Shown one piece after another: positions 22,368 through 34,346 of a stretch of DNA of 64,000 nt. The notes below the pieces were generated by a model, which worked only from the letters and a program-made list of their open reading frames with translations, was not told the DNA's origin and did not search any database. Position 1 is the stretch's first letter, and each line of letters begins with the position of its first letter. The stretch lies in NCBI GenBank assembly GCA_933207985.1, contig OW240913.1, forward strand, positions 273,734,681 to 273,798,680. The letters are read 5' to 3'. The position numbers and the translations under genes are program-made. This DNA is from Pelobates cultripes (Eukaryota > Chordata > Amphibia > Anura > Pelobatidae).

Positions 22368-23341
22368 ATGGACAAACGCACGCCATGGAAACAGCCCAAA
22401 AATCAAGCTGAAGTAGCCGCCACAGTCAAGGATCTCTTCGCGGCCTCACGCTATTGCCGCCAGGAATCCCAAGATGGCGCCGAGACCAGCCCGAGGGCCT
22501 CAACTGCACCAGCGGTCAACGAATCACCCCGGACACAGTGCCCACCTGCACCTGAGACTGCAGACATACAGAAATGGCGGCAATGAAAAACTTCCTAGCC
22601 CGCGAGATTGAGCGCAGTTCTAAGGTGGTGATGGCGGAGATCCACTCACTAGGGGCGCGAACCTCTGAATTAGAACAGCGAGTTGAATCCATGGTCGCAG
22701 CGCACAATACAGCCACCGACCACATTAACATACTCACATCATGCTTGGAGGCATCGGAGGCCGCCCTGGAGGACTTAGCGAACCGCTCACGCCACAATAA
22801 TCTGCGTAAACGCGGCCTCCCTGAACAATCTGATGAGGGCCCACTCGCAGCTGCAGTTCTTACCTTCCTCCGACCTCTCCTTCCAGACGTCCCAGATAAA
22901 CACTGGCACATAGACAGGGCGCACAGGGACCTGCTCGCCCGAAGAGAAGACAACACGAGGCCCAGGGATGTTATTGTGCGCTTCCTCCATTTCCAAACAA
23001 AAGAGGCAGTGCTGAGGAGGGCCCGGGACACTCCAATAACATATAATTACAAAGAGCTTTCCCTGTTTCAGGACCTAGCTCCCTTCACACTCCAATTTAG
23101 ACGAGAGTGGCGACCGGTCACGGACCTGCTGAGAGCCAACGCAGTGAGGTACGCATGGGGCCACCCTTTCAAGCTGCTGGTATTCAAACAGGGTAGGCCC
23201 CACGTCCTCCTACCAGGAGCGGATCCAGCACCATTCTTACGAGACCTGGGCATTGTGCCTCCCAACAACCTTAGCCTGCCTACCGCCACACTTCCAGCAC
23301 TCCACACACTGCCAAGAGATTGGTACACAGCCACGGAGTAG
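22368..23341 (+). pseudogene. L1 ORF1 protein, frameshifted
   Basis: ORF1p is the RNA-binding chaperone of L1 elements. An initial frame (22368-22586, starting MDKRTPWKQPKNQAEVAA) overlaps a second (22574-23341), so a small indel near 22575 separates them. The second part has a coiled coil (EIHSLGARTSELEQRVESMV and following), then the RRM-like core with NNLRKRGLPEQ. The C-terminal domain follows, with KELSLFQDLAPFTLQFRREW and VRYAWGHPFKLLVF. These match the order of vertebrate ORF1p. Only the single break is seen, so ORF1 is better preserved than ORF2. Confidence 0.8.
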
Positions 23342-24471
23342 GACTCACCCACTGTCCTCACCACCTCGCATCTTGGACGCAGACCCTAACCCCGCAGAGA
23401 CTCACCATATGCAAAAGCTGCTATAAGCCTTAAACAACAGCAGGGCGAGAGATGAGGACACCCCACGCCTGGAAACCTTCTGCAACCAAGCAAAGAGAAG
23501 TTCAAAGACCGGCGGCTATCCTTCTGTTATCCACCCACTACATCTGAACTCTCCACATGAGAACAACCAAGGACAACCACATACCCACTGCTCTGCTTCC
23601 ACAAGGCCACTCCAACAACCCGAAGGAGAGCATACCCTGCACAAGGCAATCAAGGGAGTCTAAGGTGCCGACACACCAGCCCAGCCGATCCTCACACATA
23701 AGTATACACAGAACGTAAAGCTGACATGTTACTGTATCTCCCCCTTCTAAACCCCATGCACAACCACAGAGCTTCTCCCCTTCAGTACACCACCTCTGCA
23801 CTAGGATAACGTACCTAGCAGGATCCACCCCCTCCGCCTACACATACAATCATCCCTTCCTAACTCTGGGCATCCAACAGGGGAGGGCATCTCTCTCCGC
23901 CCCCTCTCCCCCCCTCCCGCCCCCAATTCGTGAACTGTAGAACAGTACCATAAGGCAGCAAGACTCTGAGGACTTCCAACCCCTTAGTCACACAACCATA
24001 GCAGCCCGGTCCTTTAAAAACCGAGACAAAGGGGAATTTAATACCCACAACAATTCCCGGACAATAGCTGCACTTGACTTATCATCCCAACAAAAGTTTA
24101 ATGGTATAGGGGACACCCCTGGTGACAAGGTTAATGACCCAGACCCCCCAGATGGAAGAAAACCTGATGGAGGCTAGGGTCCAGGTACCCCCCCCCCCAT
24201 GGTCTGGCAAGGCATAAGACCAGACAGGTACACTTGTACCCCACCTGCACCCCCAACCCTCTATCCCCACCCCATCCCCTGCCCCAGTTTGCACATCTCC
24301 ACAGTTCACCCCTACCCTAATCATATTCTGGTCATTGACTGATACAACGAGCACCCCCCGACAGGAATCCCACCAACGCAGATGGCTTGGGGAGAAGAGG
24401 TGGGCGAAGGCTCCGCTTCGCACCATGTCCTTACATCACTACTTCATTAGAGACCCCCTCAGCCCAATACC

Positions 24472-27400
24472 ATGACCATAAAATTATCCTCACTCAATGT
24501 TAAGGGCCTTAACGCCTCTCGCAAGTGACGCACACTTTTTAGGGAACTGAAAAGACTAAACCCGGACATCGCATTCCTACAAGAGACGCATCTGCCTAGG
24601 TCCGCTCGGGTCTCCCTCGGTGACCATACCTACCGCGTAGCCGCAGAGGCACGAGCCTTCCAAAAATAAAATGGGGTAGCTATCCTCATCCACAAGAGAT
24701 GCCCTATACATCTCACCCAAGTGACAATAGATCCTGAGGGCAAATACATAATAGTGACAGGCCGAATCCACACACAAACCATACACCTGATCAACATATA
24801 CGCTCCCAACACCCCATCACCACAGTTCTGGAACCATATGTCAGACACAGTCTTGTCACTACCTACAGGAGTGGTACTACTGGGAGGCGATTTTAACGCC
24901 ACCCCCTCCCCAGCAGTCGACAGGAGCACACGCCCGGGACTAGCTAGATCCCACAGTATGGGTGCACAAGATAAACAACTACACAACTTCATCTGCAAAA
25001 TGGGACTCATAGATGCATGGAGAGCACAACATCCCAGTCATAAAGACTATACTTACTACTCCCCCCCCACGACACCTACTCACTCATTGACCTCTTCCTG
25101 ACTAACCAAACGGGCTTCACAAAAACTCAAAAAACAAAAAACAAAATAGGCTCCATTGCCTGGTCAGACCACGCAGACATCGCAATTTATTTAGACGGCC
25201 TACACAGCCCCACCCCGTGGAAATGGAGACTCAACACATCCCTCCTAAAAGACCCACAAGTCGTAGCAGATGTACAAAAACAGCTACATTCATACTTCGC
25301 GGAAAACCTGACAGCCAAACAACGCCACAAAACGGACCCAAGCCCGCAAACACTTCAACACCTACACGACACACGCCTATCCATTAGGCAACTGCTGATA
25401 GACGACATAGCACGTGCACTGACATGAACCAAGCGGACGTACTACGACAAATAAAATAAAATGGACACCCTACTGGCCCGCACGCTATGTCCCAGAACAC
25501 AACGCCCCCACATTATGTCCATACGAGCCCCAGATGGCTCCATGAAAACCTCGCCGACAGAGATAGCGCAAATCTTTACATCCTTTTACGAAGCCCTATA
25601 CAACCACACCCCCATTGCGACACTTCCACCACAGCTGCATGCCAGAGAACCTTAGAATTCCTAACACGCCTAAATCTACCCAAACTCCATACCGCAGCCA
25701 TTGCTGAGCTATCAGCTCCAATCACCAAGGACAAAATCAATTTGGCCATCTCATCCCTAAAAAGCAATAAAGCCCCGGGCCTGATGGCTACGAGGGAAGC
25801 TACTACAAAACCTTCCGCGAGGAACTGCTCTCACACATGGAAACCCTATTCCAAGATCTAATGGAAGGGACCCCACCTAAAGACATGACGCAAGCACACA
25901 TTATACTTCTACCCAAACCAGACAAAGACCATGCTCAACCAGAGGCATACCGACCCATCTCACTTATAAATCATGACAGCAAGATTCTGGCCAAAATACT
26001 GGCAACACGAAAATACCCACACCTACGAAAACTATCTGGACGCTCACTACAACCAGACCACCAGCGCTAGCCCTCTCACTTGATGCTGAAAAAGCGTTTG
26101 ACCATGTGAACTGGCCCTAAATGTTCACACTATTGGAACACATAAACATACCCCCTCCCTTCATCACGGCAGTACGTGCACTATATACCAATGTGACAGC
26201 ACAAATAAAGATGATGGGGTCAAGCAGCCCACAATACAACATACATAACGGTACCCGACATGGATGCCCCCTCTCCCCGCTACTCTTTGTATTAACTCTC
26301 GAACCCCTCCTTCAGGCAATCAGGGAACACCCCGAAATTACAGGAGCTAAGATAGCACACCAAGAGTTCCTGGTATCAGGGTATGCGGACGACGTCCTCC
26401 TCACCTTGACTAACCCCACCACTTCCATGCAAGCACTAATGCCCCTTCTGTGGACATAAAGCGCACTATCGGGATACAAGGTTAATATGGAGAAATCCAG
26501 CGTCCTCCCGCTCCTCCTCACACAAACTGTGATCACCAAAATCACCACAGATTACCACATACGCATATCACCCACCTATCTTTCTTACCTCAGTATTAAA
26601 TTACCAGCGGACCCCACGGCACTTCACAAACTAAATTATACCCCCATAATCACCAAACTTATAGCGGACATGGAGACCTGGGCGGAGAAACCAATATCAT
26701 GGATTGGGAGGATTCATTCGATCAAGATGAATGTCCTACAACGCATCCTGTTCTTGTTTCAGGCCCTACCCATCCCCATAACGAAGCACGACCTAATGCC
26801 ATTACAGCGGACAATTGATCGCTTCATTTGGCACAACAAGAGACATAGAGTAGCCCGCAATATACTATACTGTCCCAAAGCGAGAGGAGGCTTAGGCCTA
26901 CCACACCTACAATTCTATTACATTGCGGCCCACCTGACACAAATAGCAATGTGGCATACCCCCCCAAAAACCAGGAGGTGGGTCGACTTGGAATCTCTGA
27001 TTATGAAATCAGATCTCCCACAGTTCTACATATGGACCCCGAAAGAACACAGAGCACTCCTGAGAACCACATGCCCAGCCATCACTAACTCGATCCAAGT
27101 ATGGGACAAATACGCCATAAAATATGAACTAACAAAAGCAACCTCCCCCCTCACTCCCATGTACCGAAACAGGGCTTTTACTCCAGGCATGAGACCTAGG
27201 GATTTTAAAGGCCTAGAAAGGGCCGACCTTCAACGAGTCCACCAACTGTACATAGGCGACACAATAATTCCTTTCACGGAATTACAAACTAGAACAACCC
27301 TGACCCCCGCAGATTTTTTCAGGTGCCTCCAGCTAAGAAACTACGCTAACCAAGAGTCTGTGAAAATAGCCGCCAAAACTAAACTGACATTCTTTGAAAA

Positions 27401-28028
27401 AATATGCAAAGCAGAACGCTACCAAAACGGCATGATTTCCCTCCTTTACGCCCTCCACTACACCGACAAATGGGAAACCGACCTAGGGGAAGCTTTAGAT
27501 GGCATAGACTGGCAGGACATATGGGAGGCAAACACTAAAACCTCCATCTGCGTCACAATGCAGGAACAGTCATACAAAACGATGTTCAGGTGGTATACTA
27601 CCCCGGTTCAATTATACCACATGAAAAAGATGCCCACAGACCTCTGCTGGTGAAACTGCGGAGAGAAAGAGACATACGCCCACATGTGGTGGTACTGCCC
27701 TAAGATTAAGATTTTCTGGACGGCAATTCAGGCACTACTAGCCCAAATTATGGACAGACCAGTAGAACTAAACCCATGGTCATTCCTGCTAGCCAGACCC
27801 CAAGACGTTTGGCCCAAACCAGACCAACAACTGTTCAATAAAATAACCTTAGCGGCCAGAAGGGCAATGGCCCAAACCTGGCTACAACCAGACACCCCCC
27901 CAGTGCCCATAGTGATCAATAAGATCAAAGAATGCCATCTTATGGACAAACTCACGGCCCGAGTACGATGCTCCACCAAAGCCTTCACCAAGACTTGGAA
28001 ACTTTGGGAAACCTACACTGACCGATAA
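24472..28028 (+). pseudogene. L1 ORF2 protein (endonuclease and reverse transcriptase), many breaks
   Basis: ORF2p nicks DNA and copies LINE RNA at the nick. An apurinic-type endonuclease starts at 24472 (LSSLNVKGLN, FLQETHL, INIYAPN, GGDFNATPS). The reverse transcriptase contains HIILLPKPDKD, YRPISLINHDSKILAKIL, GTRHGCPLSPLLF and the catalytic YADDVLLTLT (YADD at 26382-26393). A long C-terminal region (26487-27653) includes WIGRIHSIKMNVLQRILFLFQ. The Cys/His motif CW..CGEKETYAHMWWYC lies at about 27645-27705. Stops near 24526, 24667, 26118 and 27651, with frameshifts near 25070 and others, inactivate it. Some stops are consistent with CGA-to-TGA decay. Confidence 0.85.
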
Positions 28029-28180
28029 GGGCATAGAAACAGACAGGGGACGCAAAAACAAACGAATGACCAAAATGTGAAAACAATAAAATAGCATGGA
28101 AACCCAATTTTGGGTTCTGATCCAAGACCTAAGAACCACCGGTTTAGCAAATAACTGGTACATTGCAGACTCCACAGATC

Positions 28181-28480
28181 TTTTCTTTTCAAACTATTTT
28201 TATTGAACAGTATTTAAAAATATATATATATTTCACATTAATTTGGTATAGAAAGAAATCAACATTTAGCAACAGAAACAAGTAGAAATAAGAAGGGAAG
28301 GTAAAAAATTATGATCAAAAAGAAACAAAAACATTCAAAAAAAGGGGAGGGGACAGGTACTATCCAAATGTATAATAATAAAATAGTGGATTTGTTCCTG
28401 TCAAAATATAATACAGAGAGTAATATAACCAATTGTATGTCTAAATATATTGTATATCAATATGTAACAGGGCGTGTGGA
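28181..28480 (-). mobile_element. Probable inverted LINE 3' end
   Basis: TTTCTTTTCAAACTATTTTT followed by an A-rich, purine-rich stretch (AAAAAGGGGAGGGGACAGG at about 28338) resembles an L1-type 3'UTR read on the minus strand. No coding part remains. Confidence 0.35.
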
Positions 28481-31400
28481 ATTGTCTACAGGAGTAACTC
28501 ATTTTCCCAGGCGTCCCAATGAAACTGCAGATTCACTTTTTGAGGCAAACGTTGCTGACATGCCAGAATAGGACCCAGCGGAAATGGGAAGTGCCCTTGA
28601 GGGAAAAGAACTCACCTCTGTCATCTCCCTCCTCCGGCCCCCCTGTGGCATTGTCACTGTTCTGGGTTTTGCAAATTATGCAAAGTCCCCAGATTGTGAC
28701 AGTGCCTCTGTAATATCATGTATATTGTTTGGACCCTAGTATTACCAAATGCATGTCCAAGGATGGATTTATGATGCTCTACAAGGGGAGGACATATTTT
28801 TAATCAAATTTTTTTCATTTTCTATTTTTCCACAATAGTGTAAATAGTGTACTATGTACTATTATCTCTTTTTGGGAAGTAGATTATTATTATTTGAGCT
28901 TACCATATGTTATTTCATTGGATGCATTTATTGATATCTTATTTAATTTGTTCTATAAAATGGTACCTTGTTTGTTAGTTTATATCAAACAATAATGTCT
29001 CTATCCATTTATCATACTCCTACTATAAACCACATGTTGGTAAGTTCTCCACCAGAGATTTGTCCCTTGCGTTAAAATACCTTTTCTTGTGAAATGTAAT
29101 TTTATTCTTGACAGATGACTGGTAACGTTTATCGTTTGAATATAGCAGTTCAATCATTTCCAGAAGTATACGTTAAACCACTTGTGAGTAGACTTGTGTA
29201 CAGAACAGTGCCCACCTACACTGTTAAAATTACCTACTAGTGGATGAAGCAGGTACGTGGCAGCAGGATGGAGCAGAGACATGCAGGCTGTGTGACAAAC
29301 CTGTTACTGCTCGATCTTCCTCAGTAGTTGGAGAAGCTTGAGGATGGTTGTACATTCTTGAATTCTTCCATTTTCTCTTTTCATTTTGTGGTCTACTTTA
29401 CACATATCCTCATCATAAAACTTGTCCTGAAATCTACTGCATGTGGCAGGATATCTATAACTGCTCAATATATTGATACGTTACCTTTTTAAATTTCTAA
29501 CATCAAGCCTTCAATCCGTCATATCACATGCATCAGCATGAAGAGCACAAATGGAAATGTCTGTGTCTAGAAGAAATTACAGGCTGGATTAAAATTAAAA
29601 AATACCTTTAAAAAAACGGAAAAAAAAAACTACACTAGAGTAAAGTTGAAAGGAACGGAAGCATAAGAATATTACCATGACAGATAAAAAACAGAAGGAT
29701 ACCATTAAGGAATTTGCTAAAAACAAAGTGTTTGTGATTTCAGAGGAATGTATGATTTAGGTGCAGCAGCAAGTGTATTGTAGCACTGCTCAGGCCACAC
29801 ACACACACCAAAAGTATATAAAAAAAAAACAATTCCGGGACTGGAGAGTTGTGCTCCAGGAAACATGCTGCTCGCTGGAACGATATCCAGCACGTACAAA
29901 AATTAAAAACACATTTACAACAGACCTTGAAAGTTAAAGGGCTGCTTTTTATTTTATTTATTTTTTCTGCCTGAGGCGCTGCTTTCTATTGTAAATGGTA
30001 TTGTTTAAAGACGATTTAAGCATCAACTTCCAATGTATTGCCTACCTACAGAGGAGCCATGTTGCTAGCAGAGAAACTATGATACCAAACCGATCTGAAA
30101 ACTACCAATTACACGGTTACGGCCTACATAATTGTGTTGTGATTCAGTTAGTCTGAAAATCAAAGGACTGGTTTTCAATTTCATGACAGGACAATGAGGC
30201 AAATTTATCTATTTTTGTCAACTTCAAAGAACATTATTAATGAAAGAGAGGATCATAGTAGCATCACTAAATCAATAAATAGAATTTCTTATGAGCATTC
30301 CCTGTGTGTTTGTATGAAAGAATTGAAAGAATTGTACACATAATTGCCATGCATAGCGGTTTACGTAATATTGATTTGAATTCCTAGCATTTCAAGATGT
30401 CTTTTTCTGGTTTCTGTAAGAGTCATGTTTGAGATGACATGTTAGAGTTTGTTCACTAAACATTTCACTCATTTAAAAGGAAACATCGGTCAAAGGTCAC
30501 ACGTGATCAAACTGTTTTAATTCTGTATGGTGATTTTTTTCCCCCCATATTTACTTGCTACTTCATTATGCTTTTCACACCTACTCCAGGGGGGCACTGA
30601 TCTAACCAATTAATGTCCTATCCCTGAGGATGCTGGAAAAGTGGACTGGGCATGTCTGACAGATTTACACATGTGCAATTGGAACATCTCTTCACCTTGC
30701 TACATCCTGAAAGGGGGAGAAGTAAGGGAGCCCAAGTGTTATTCGTGCAGAGCAGAATTCTGTTTTCTGTTTTACTCTCCCGCTGCACTGTTTCTACCAT
30801 TAGTGGACTGGTCTGAAGCTATGATGGGTGGGTAAGAGGGACGGGGAGGCAGAAAAACTCCCTATCTCCCTATCTGTTCTACCCAACAAACTGAACAACA
30901 AGCAATCTGACCACATTTATAAAAGTTTATTTCAAAGTTTTTCATGCTTAATTTTGATGTGTATATTTGTCTGAGTGTTTTCTTGCTGGCTTAAAAAAAT
31001 CAATTGTCAAGTGATGCATGTAAGCTAACTGAATTTCATTTTTTTCTATACAAAAAAAAAACATTTTTGCTGTAATGATAAGCAGTTCCCTGTATAATTT
31101 TTATGATCTTTATCTTGAAACGAAAAAGGTGTAGGTGTACTTGTTGACGGCTGATGTAGTGAAACTGAAATATGTTTGCATTTATGAATATAATATTTAA
31201 AGTATATATGCTCAGTCACAGGTTTTCATTACCTTTCTGGTGTTAAGGGTGGGAGTCTAAAACTTAGTGGTCAAAGGACAAAGACGGTCATGAACCCAAT
31301 ACATTTTTTTAAACAAAATTGGAGAAAATTCCCTGACCAAAAGAGTAATGGATGAGTAGTTAAAACTTCAGTTTTATTAATGTCCACTAAAAAATGTCGA

Positions 31401-31600
31401 TAACTAGTGAATCAGATAAATGGCAGACCCTATTAGGTAGGTGTCATAAATAAAAATCAAGGGCAGTCCTGGCACCATAACCTCTATAGCAAGTTGTAAT
31501 GGGTGGTGACTGTAAGATTCAATAAAAACTGTGAGAAGGAATCACAATACCTTATATACATTGTGATTCATTCTCACAGTTCCTATTGGATCTCCATCTC
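28481..31600. other. Long gene-free stretch
   Basis: No gene recognised. A roughly 60-bp inverted repeat lies at about 28646-28706 (GGCATTGTCACTGTTCTGGG against CCCCAGATTGTGACAGTGCC). A short CA run lies at about 29796-29808, and several A runs occur. Confidence 0.45.
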
Positions 31601-31624
31601 CCTTGGGTTTTTAGTGCATAATAT

Positions 31625-32062
31625 TATCAGGCCTGGTGGGCTGTGGTGGCCAATATTAGCAAATGCCCGGTGGGCTGCGGTGGCCATGGGCCGAGGCCGT
31701 CAAGGGAGATCACATGATCTCCCCTGCTGGTCTATGCAGGGCTGGCACCATCCAAGCGCCGGCCCTGCTGCATTCCATGACGAGCCCATGGGGAGATCAA
31801 AGATCTCCCTCACCAGCGTTGCCATGGCAAGAGTCTCGCAAGAGTAAACTCTAGCCTCACAGGCTAGAGTTCATTCACCACTGGCACCACCAGGGATGGC
31901 AGCAGCACAGGCTGAAGGTAAGAAGGGATATAATCACTCACACACACACACACACACTGCACCCCTGACACTCACAGCACCCTCACACACACTGCACCCA
32001 TGACACTCACACACACACACATTGCACCCCTGACACTCATAGCACCCTCACTCACACACTCG
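31625..32062. repeat. Repeat with small hairpins and a CA-rich tandem array
   Basis: Contains palindromic pieces GGGAGATCACATGATCTCCC (about 31705) and AACTCTAGCCTCACAGGCTAGAGTT in two halves (about 31847-31871). A tandem array built on CTGCACCCCTGACACTCAC plus CA runs follows at about 31937-32062. It abuts the tyrosine-recombinase element. Class not identified. Confidence 0.5.
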
Positions 32063-32144
32063 GAAATAATATAGTGCAGTTTGGGGTCATTGGTGGGCAC
32101 TAGGTAGGTCCCAGGAGGTTTCATCAGAGCTGGGTAGATTTTCG

Positions 32145-32910
32145 ATGACACTTGCATTATTGGAATCTTTGTGTACCGAAGGTAAGTCTGTGGCAGTGGG
32201 TGAACTGTCTTTGTCTGCTCTCTCCTTTCTGTTCCGTTTTCTAGGCTGGTCGGATGTTACCACGACTTTTTGCATTGCGTGGGCGTTGAAGGGATGGAAG
32301 AAAGGTTGCAGTCCTGACAGACGTCATCCCATCTCGGGGGCTATTTTGATTCAGCTGCTAGAGTATTTGCTGCAAGTTTGTGTTTCGGATTATGAGGTGT
32401 TAATGTTTCAGGTGGCTTTCTCTCTGTGCTTCTTTGGCGCCCTTCTTATAGGGGAACTGGTAGTGCCGAGGGCCAATGCACCTGCTGCATTGCTTCTCTC
32501 TGATGTCTCGTTATCCGCACAAGGGGTGCTGTTGGGTATCCGCCGTTCCAAGACAGATCAGGCAGATGGGAGGGGGGGCTCAGTTTCATATTGGTTTTAG
32601 AGTTTCATATTGGTTTTAGTTCTGTCCAGGTCTTTTGCTTCGGGGGTATCTGTTGGTCCGCGGAGGTCAGGTTAGTTCACTGTTAGTTCATCGGAACGGT
32701 TTGCCCTCAACCCATTATCAGTTTTCCAGTATCCTGCGGAAATTTATTAGAGGGACGGGTGGGGACCCCAGGCAATATTCCTCACATTCATTTAGGATAG
32801 GTGCAGCTACACAGGCCAGTTTTCTGGGGCTTCCGACAGAAGAGTTAAAACGGCTAGGGCGTTGGGAAACAGGTAGTTTTGAGCTCTATGTTCATCCACA
32901 CTTGCTGTAA
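32145..32910 (+). pseudogene. Tyrosine recombinase of the Ngaro-like element
   Basis: This enzyme class integrates a circular DNA copy without DDE chemistry or target duplication. The first part (32145-32600) covers the core-binding domain and catalytic box I. The second (32635-32910) carries H-x-x-R in SSHSFRIGAATQ, the LGRW motif and the nucleophile tyrosine in FELYVHP. In box I the expected arginine before I-G-E-L-V is replaced by leucine (ALLIGELV). The frame is broken by a 19-bp tandem duplication of AGTTTCATATTGGTTTTAG at about 32581-32619, which introduces stops. It is inactive on both counts. Confidence 0.8.
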
Positions 32911-32966
32911 TGTGCTGTATGGGTATGGGAATGTGCTAACACGTATCGTTGTTTTGTAGGAGGAGT

Positions 32967-33547
32967 ACCCCTTTATATTTGGGCATTCATATATATATAT
33001 ATACTAGGATGCCAAGAGGGCGGAAGATAGAGCCTATGGCCGCAATTTGGTGTTCCTGTACAAATCAGTTAGGGTACATTGGCGGGGGTTGCGTAGGTGG
33101 GGTTGCAACCAGCTGTATGCAGAATGCGCGATGCTCAGCCACTGCGTTTCAGGTCTAGTGACCCTATCCCTGCATGCGGGTGAGAATGGCATTGGCTGAT
33201 GACGATCGGTCAATCTCATTCATGCAATGAGGCATGATATAGTGCGCTGTTTAGTGCTGTTTCGAGAACTAAAACTAATTTGGTCGGAAATTGTCTCTTG
33301 CCCGGTTTGGAAATTGAGTGGTAATGGTAAAGCCTTAGAGCACTGCAGGTGAAAAATCTATATGACCATATCTTGATTTGTCAGGATTCTAGGTGATCTG
33401 GAAGGTGATAACTCTAATGTTATGCGGAGATATGGGGTTAATTTAACTCCAGTTGGACTGGATATTTTTAATGTTGGGTTGCAGTCTGGCATAGACGCTG
33501 CACTGTCGGCAGAGGGGTGCGATGCCGGGGAGCATAGCGCGCGATAG
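32967..33547 (+). pseudogene. SGNH-hydrolase-like ORF of the Ngaro-like element
   Basis: Translating after the recombinase gives IFGHSY, then DAKRAEDRAYGRNLVF, VRVHWRGLRRWGCNQLY and LSLHAGENGIG. A detached later segment reads RYGVNLTPVGLDIFNVGLQS and then GIDAAL (33427-33499 and following). These correspond to the G-x-S, GxND and DxxH blocks of an SGNH/GDSL-type hydrolase. The block III aspartate (HAGENG) and block V histidine (GVNLT) appear changed, and a TA run inserts a stop near the start. The role of this hydrolase in Ngaro elements is not established. Confidence 0.65.
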
Positions 33548-33554
33548 GGCGGCA

Positions 33555-33837
33555 TCACGGTGGCGGTTACCCTGGACAGTGCAGTTGAAGGAAGAAGTAT
33601 GGAAAAGTGGCACCTGGGGAGACTACAGTTCGCACAAGGCTGATGACTAGTGACGGCTGTGCTGGGCTCTTGGAGAATGTAATGGAGAACTGCCGTTGGG
33701 CTCTTACCCAACAGCTGACAGGTTTTATAATGTTATGTGATGGTTAATAAAGCTGTGGCCGTTGCCCTTATCCACTTAAAAAGGTGTCCATTGTGTTATT
33801 GTTGGCAACGGTGGGAGATGGAAATGGGTCAGCAGTC
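33555..33837 (+). repeat. Split direct repeat B1
   Basis: About 90% or more identical to 34066-34346, sharing TGGACAGTGCAGTTGAAGGA and GGTTTTATAATGTTATGTGA. It follows the hydrolase segment. Confidence 0.85.
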
Positions 33838-34065
33838 AAGTTTCCCCCTGGTTAATAAGGAAGGGGGAGCACGACTGCTGTCCATGGTAGATGGGCTGGA
33901 TTAAAAGTTGCAACAATGTTTCAAGATATGGAGGAGTCTTATACGGAGCAGATGGGAGGGGACTTACCAGTCAGCAGGAGCAGTTGAGGGACCCTGACTG
34001 AAATTTCCACCCTCCCTTCTTGTTTTGTTTGTGTTGTGTGGTTTCTCTTTGTTTTCTTTATTGTC

Positions 34066-34346
34066 ACAGCTGGTGGTTTCTCTGGACAGTGCAGTTGAAG
34101 GAAGAAGTATGGAAAAGTGGCACCTAAGGAGACTACAGTTCTCACAGGGCTGATGGCTAGTGACCGCTGTGCTGGGCTCTTGGAGAATGTAATGGAGAAC
34201 TGTCTGTTGGGCTCTCATCTAACAGCTGACAGGTTTTATAATGTTATGTGATGGTTAATAAGTGTGGCCGTTGCCCTTATCCACTTTAAAAGGTATCCAT
34301 TGTGTTATTGGGGGCAATGGTGGGAGATGGAGATGGGTCGCAGTCA
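34066..34346 (+). repeat. Split direct repeat B2
   Basis: Second copy of the 283-bp repeat, separated from B1 by a unique 228-bp spacer (putative A2). Confidence 0.85.

Larger units (their letters stand above)
22236..28100 (+). mobile_element. Near full-length, decayed L1-like LINE
   Basis: The 5' end carries GGAGGGGCGTGGCCTG, a GC-rich leader, then ORF1, a roughly 1.1-kb spacer and ORF2. AATAAA occurs near 28085. Both frames are broken by frameshifts and stops, so it is a fossil. No clear target duplication or long A-tail was found, so both ends are approximate. ORF1 with coiled coil and CTD, plus endonuclease and RT in ORF2 and a C-terminal Cys/His motif, place it in the L1/Tx1 group. Confidence 0.85.
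32100..34346 (+). mobile_element. 5'-truncated Ngaro-type tyrosine-recombinase retrotransposon
   Basis: Order is tyrosine recombinase, SGNH-hydrolase-like segment, 283-bp repeat B1, 228-bp spacer, 281-bp repeat B2. Ngaro elements of the DIRS group have this recombinase and, in vertebrates, a hydrolase frame, and end in split direct repeats A1-ORFs-B1-A2-B2. Here the spacer would be A2; A1, gag and RT are missing from the left. The recombinase and hydrolase are both damaged, so the copy is dead. The family is inferred from the combination of domains and repeat layout; a Crypton-like DNA element is less likely because of the hydrolase and split repeats. Confidence 0.75.

Noticed and set aside
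32145..32910. Bacteriophage-type integrase or prophage
   Set aside because: The recombinase sits beside an SGNH-like frame and split direct repeats in vertebrate DNA, which fits a Ngaro retrotransposon.
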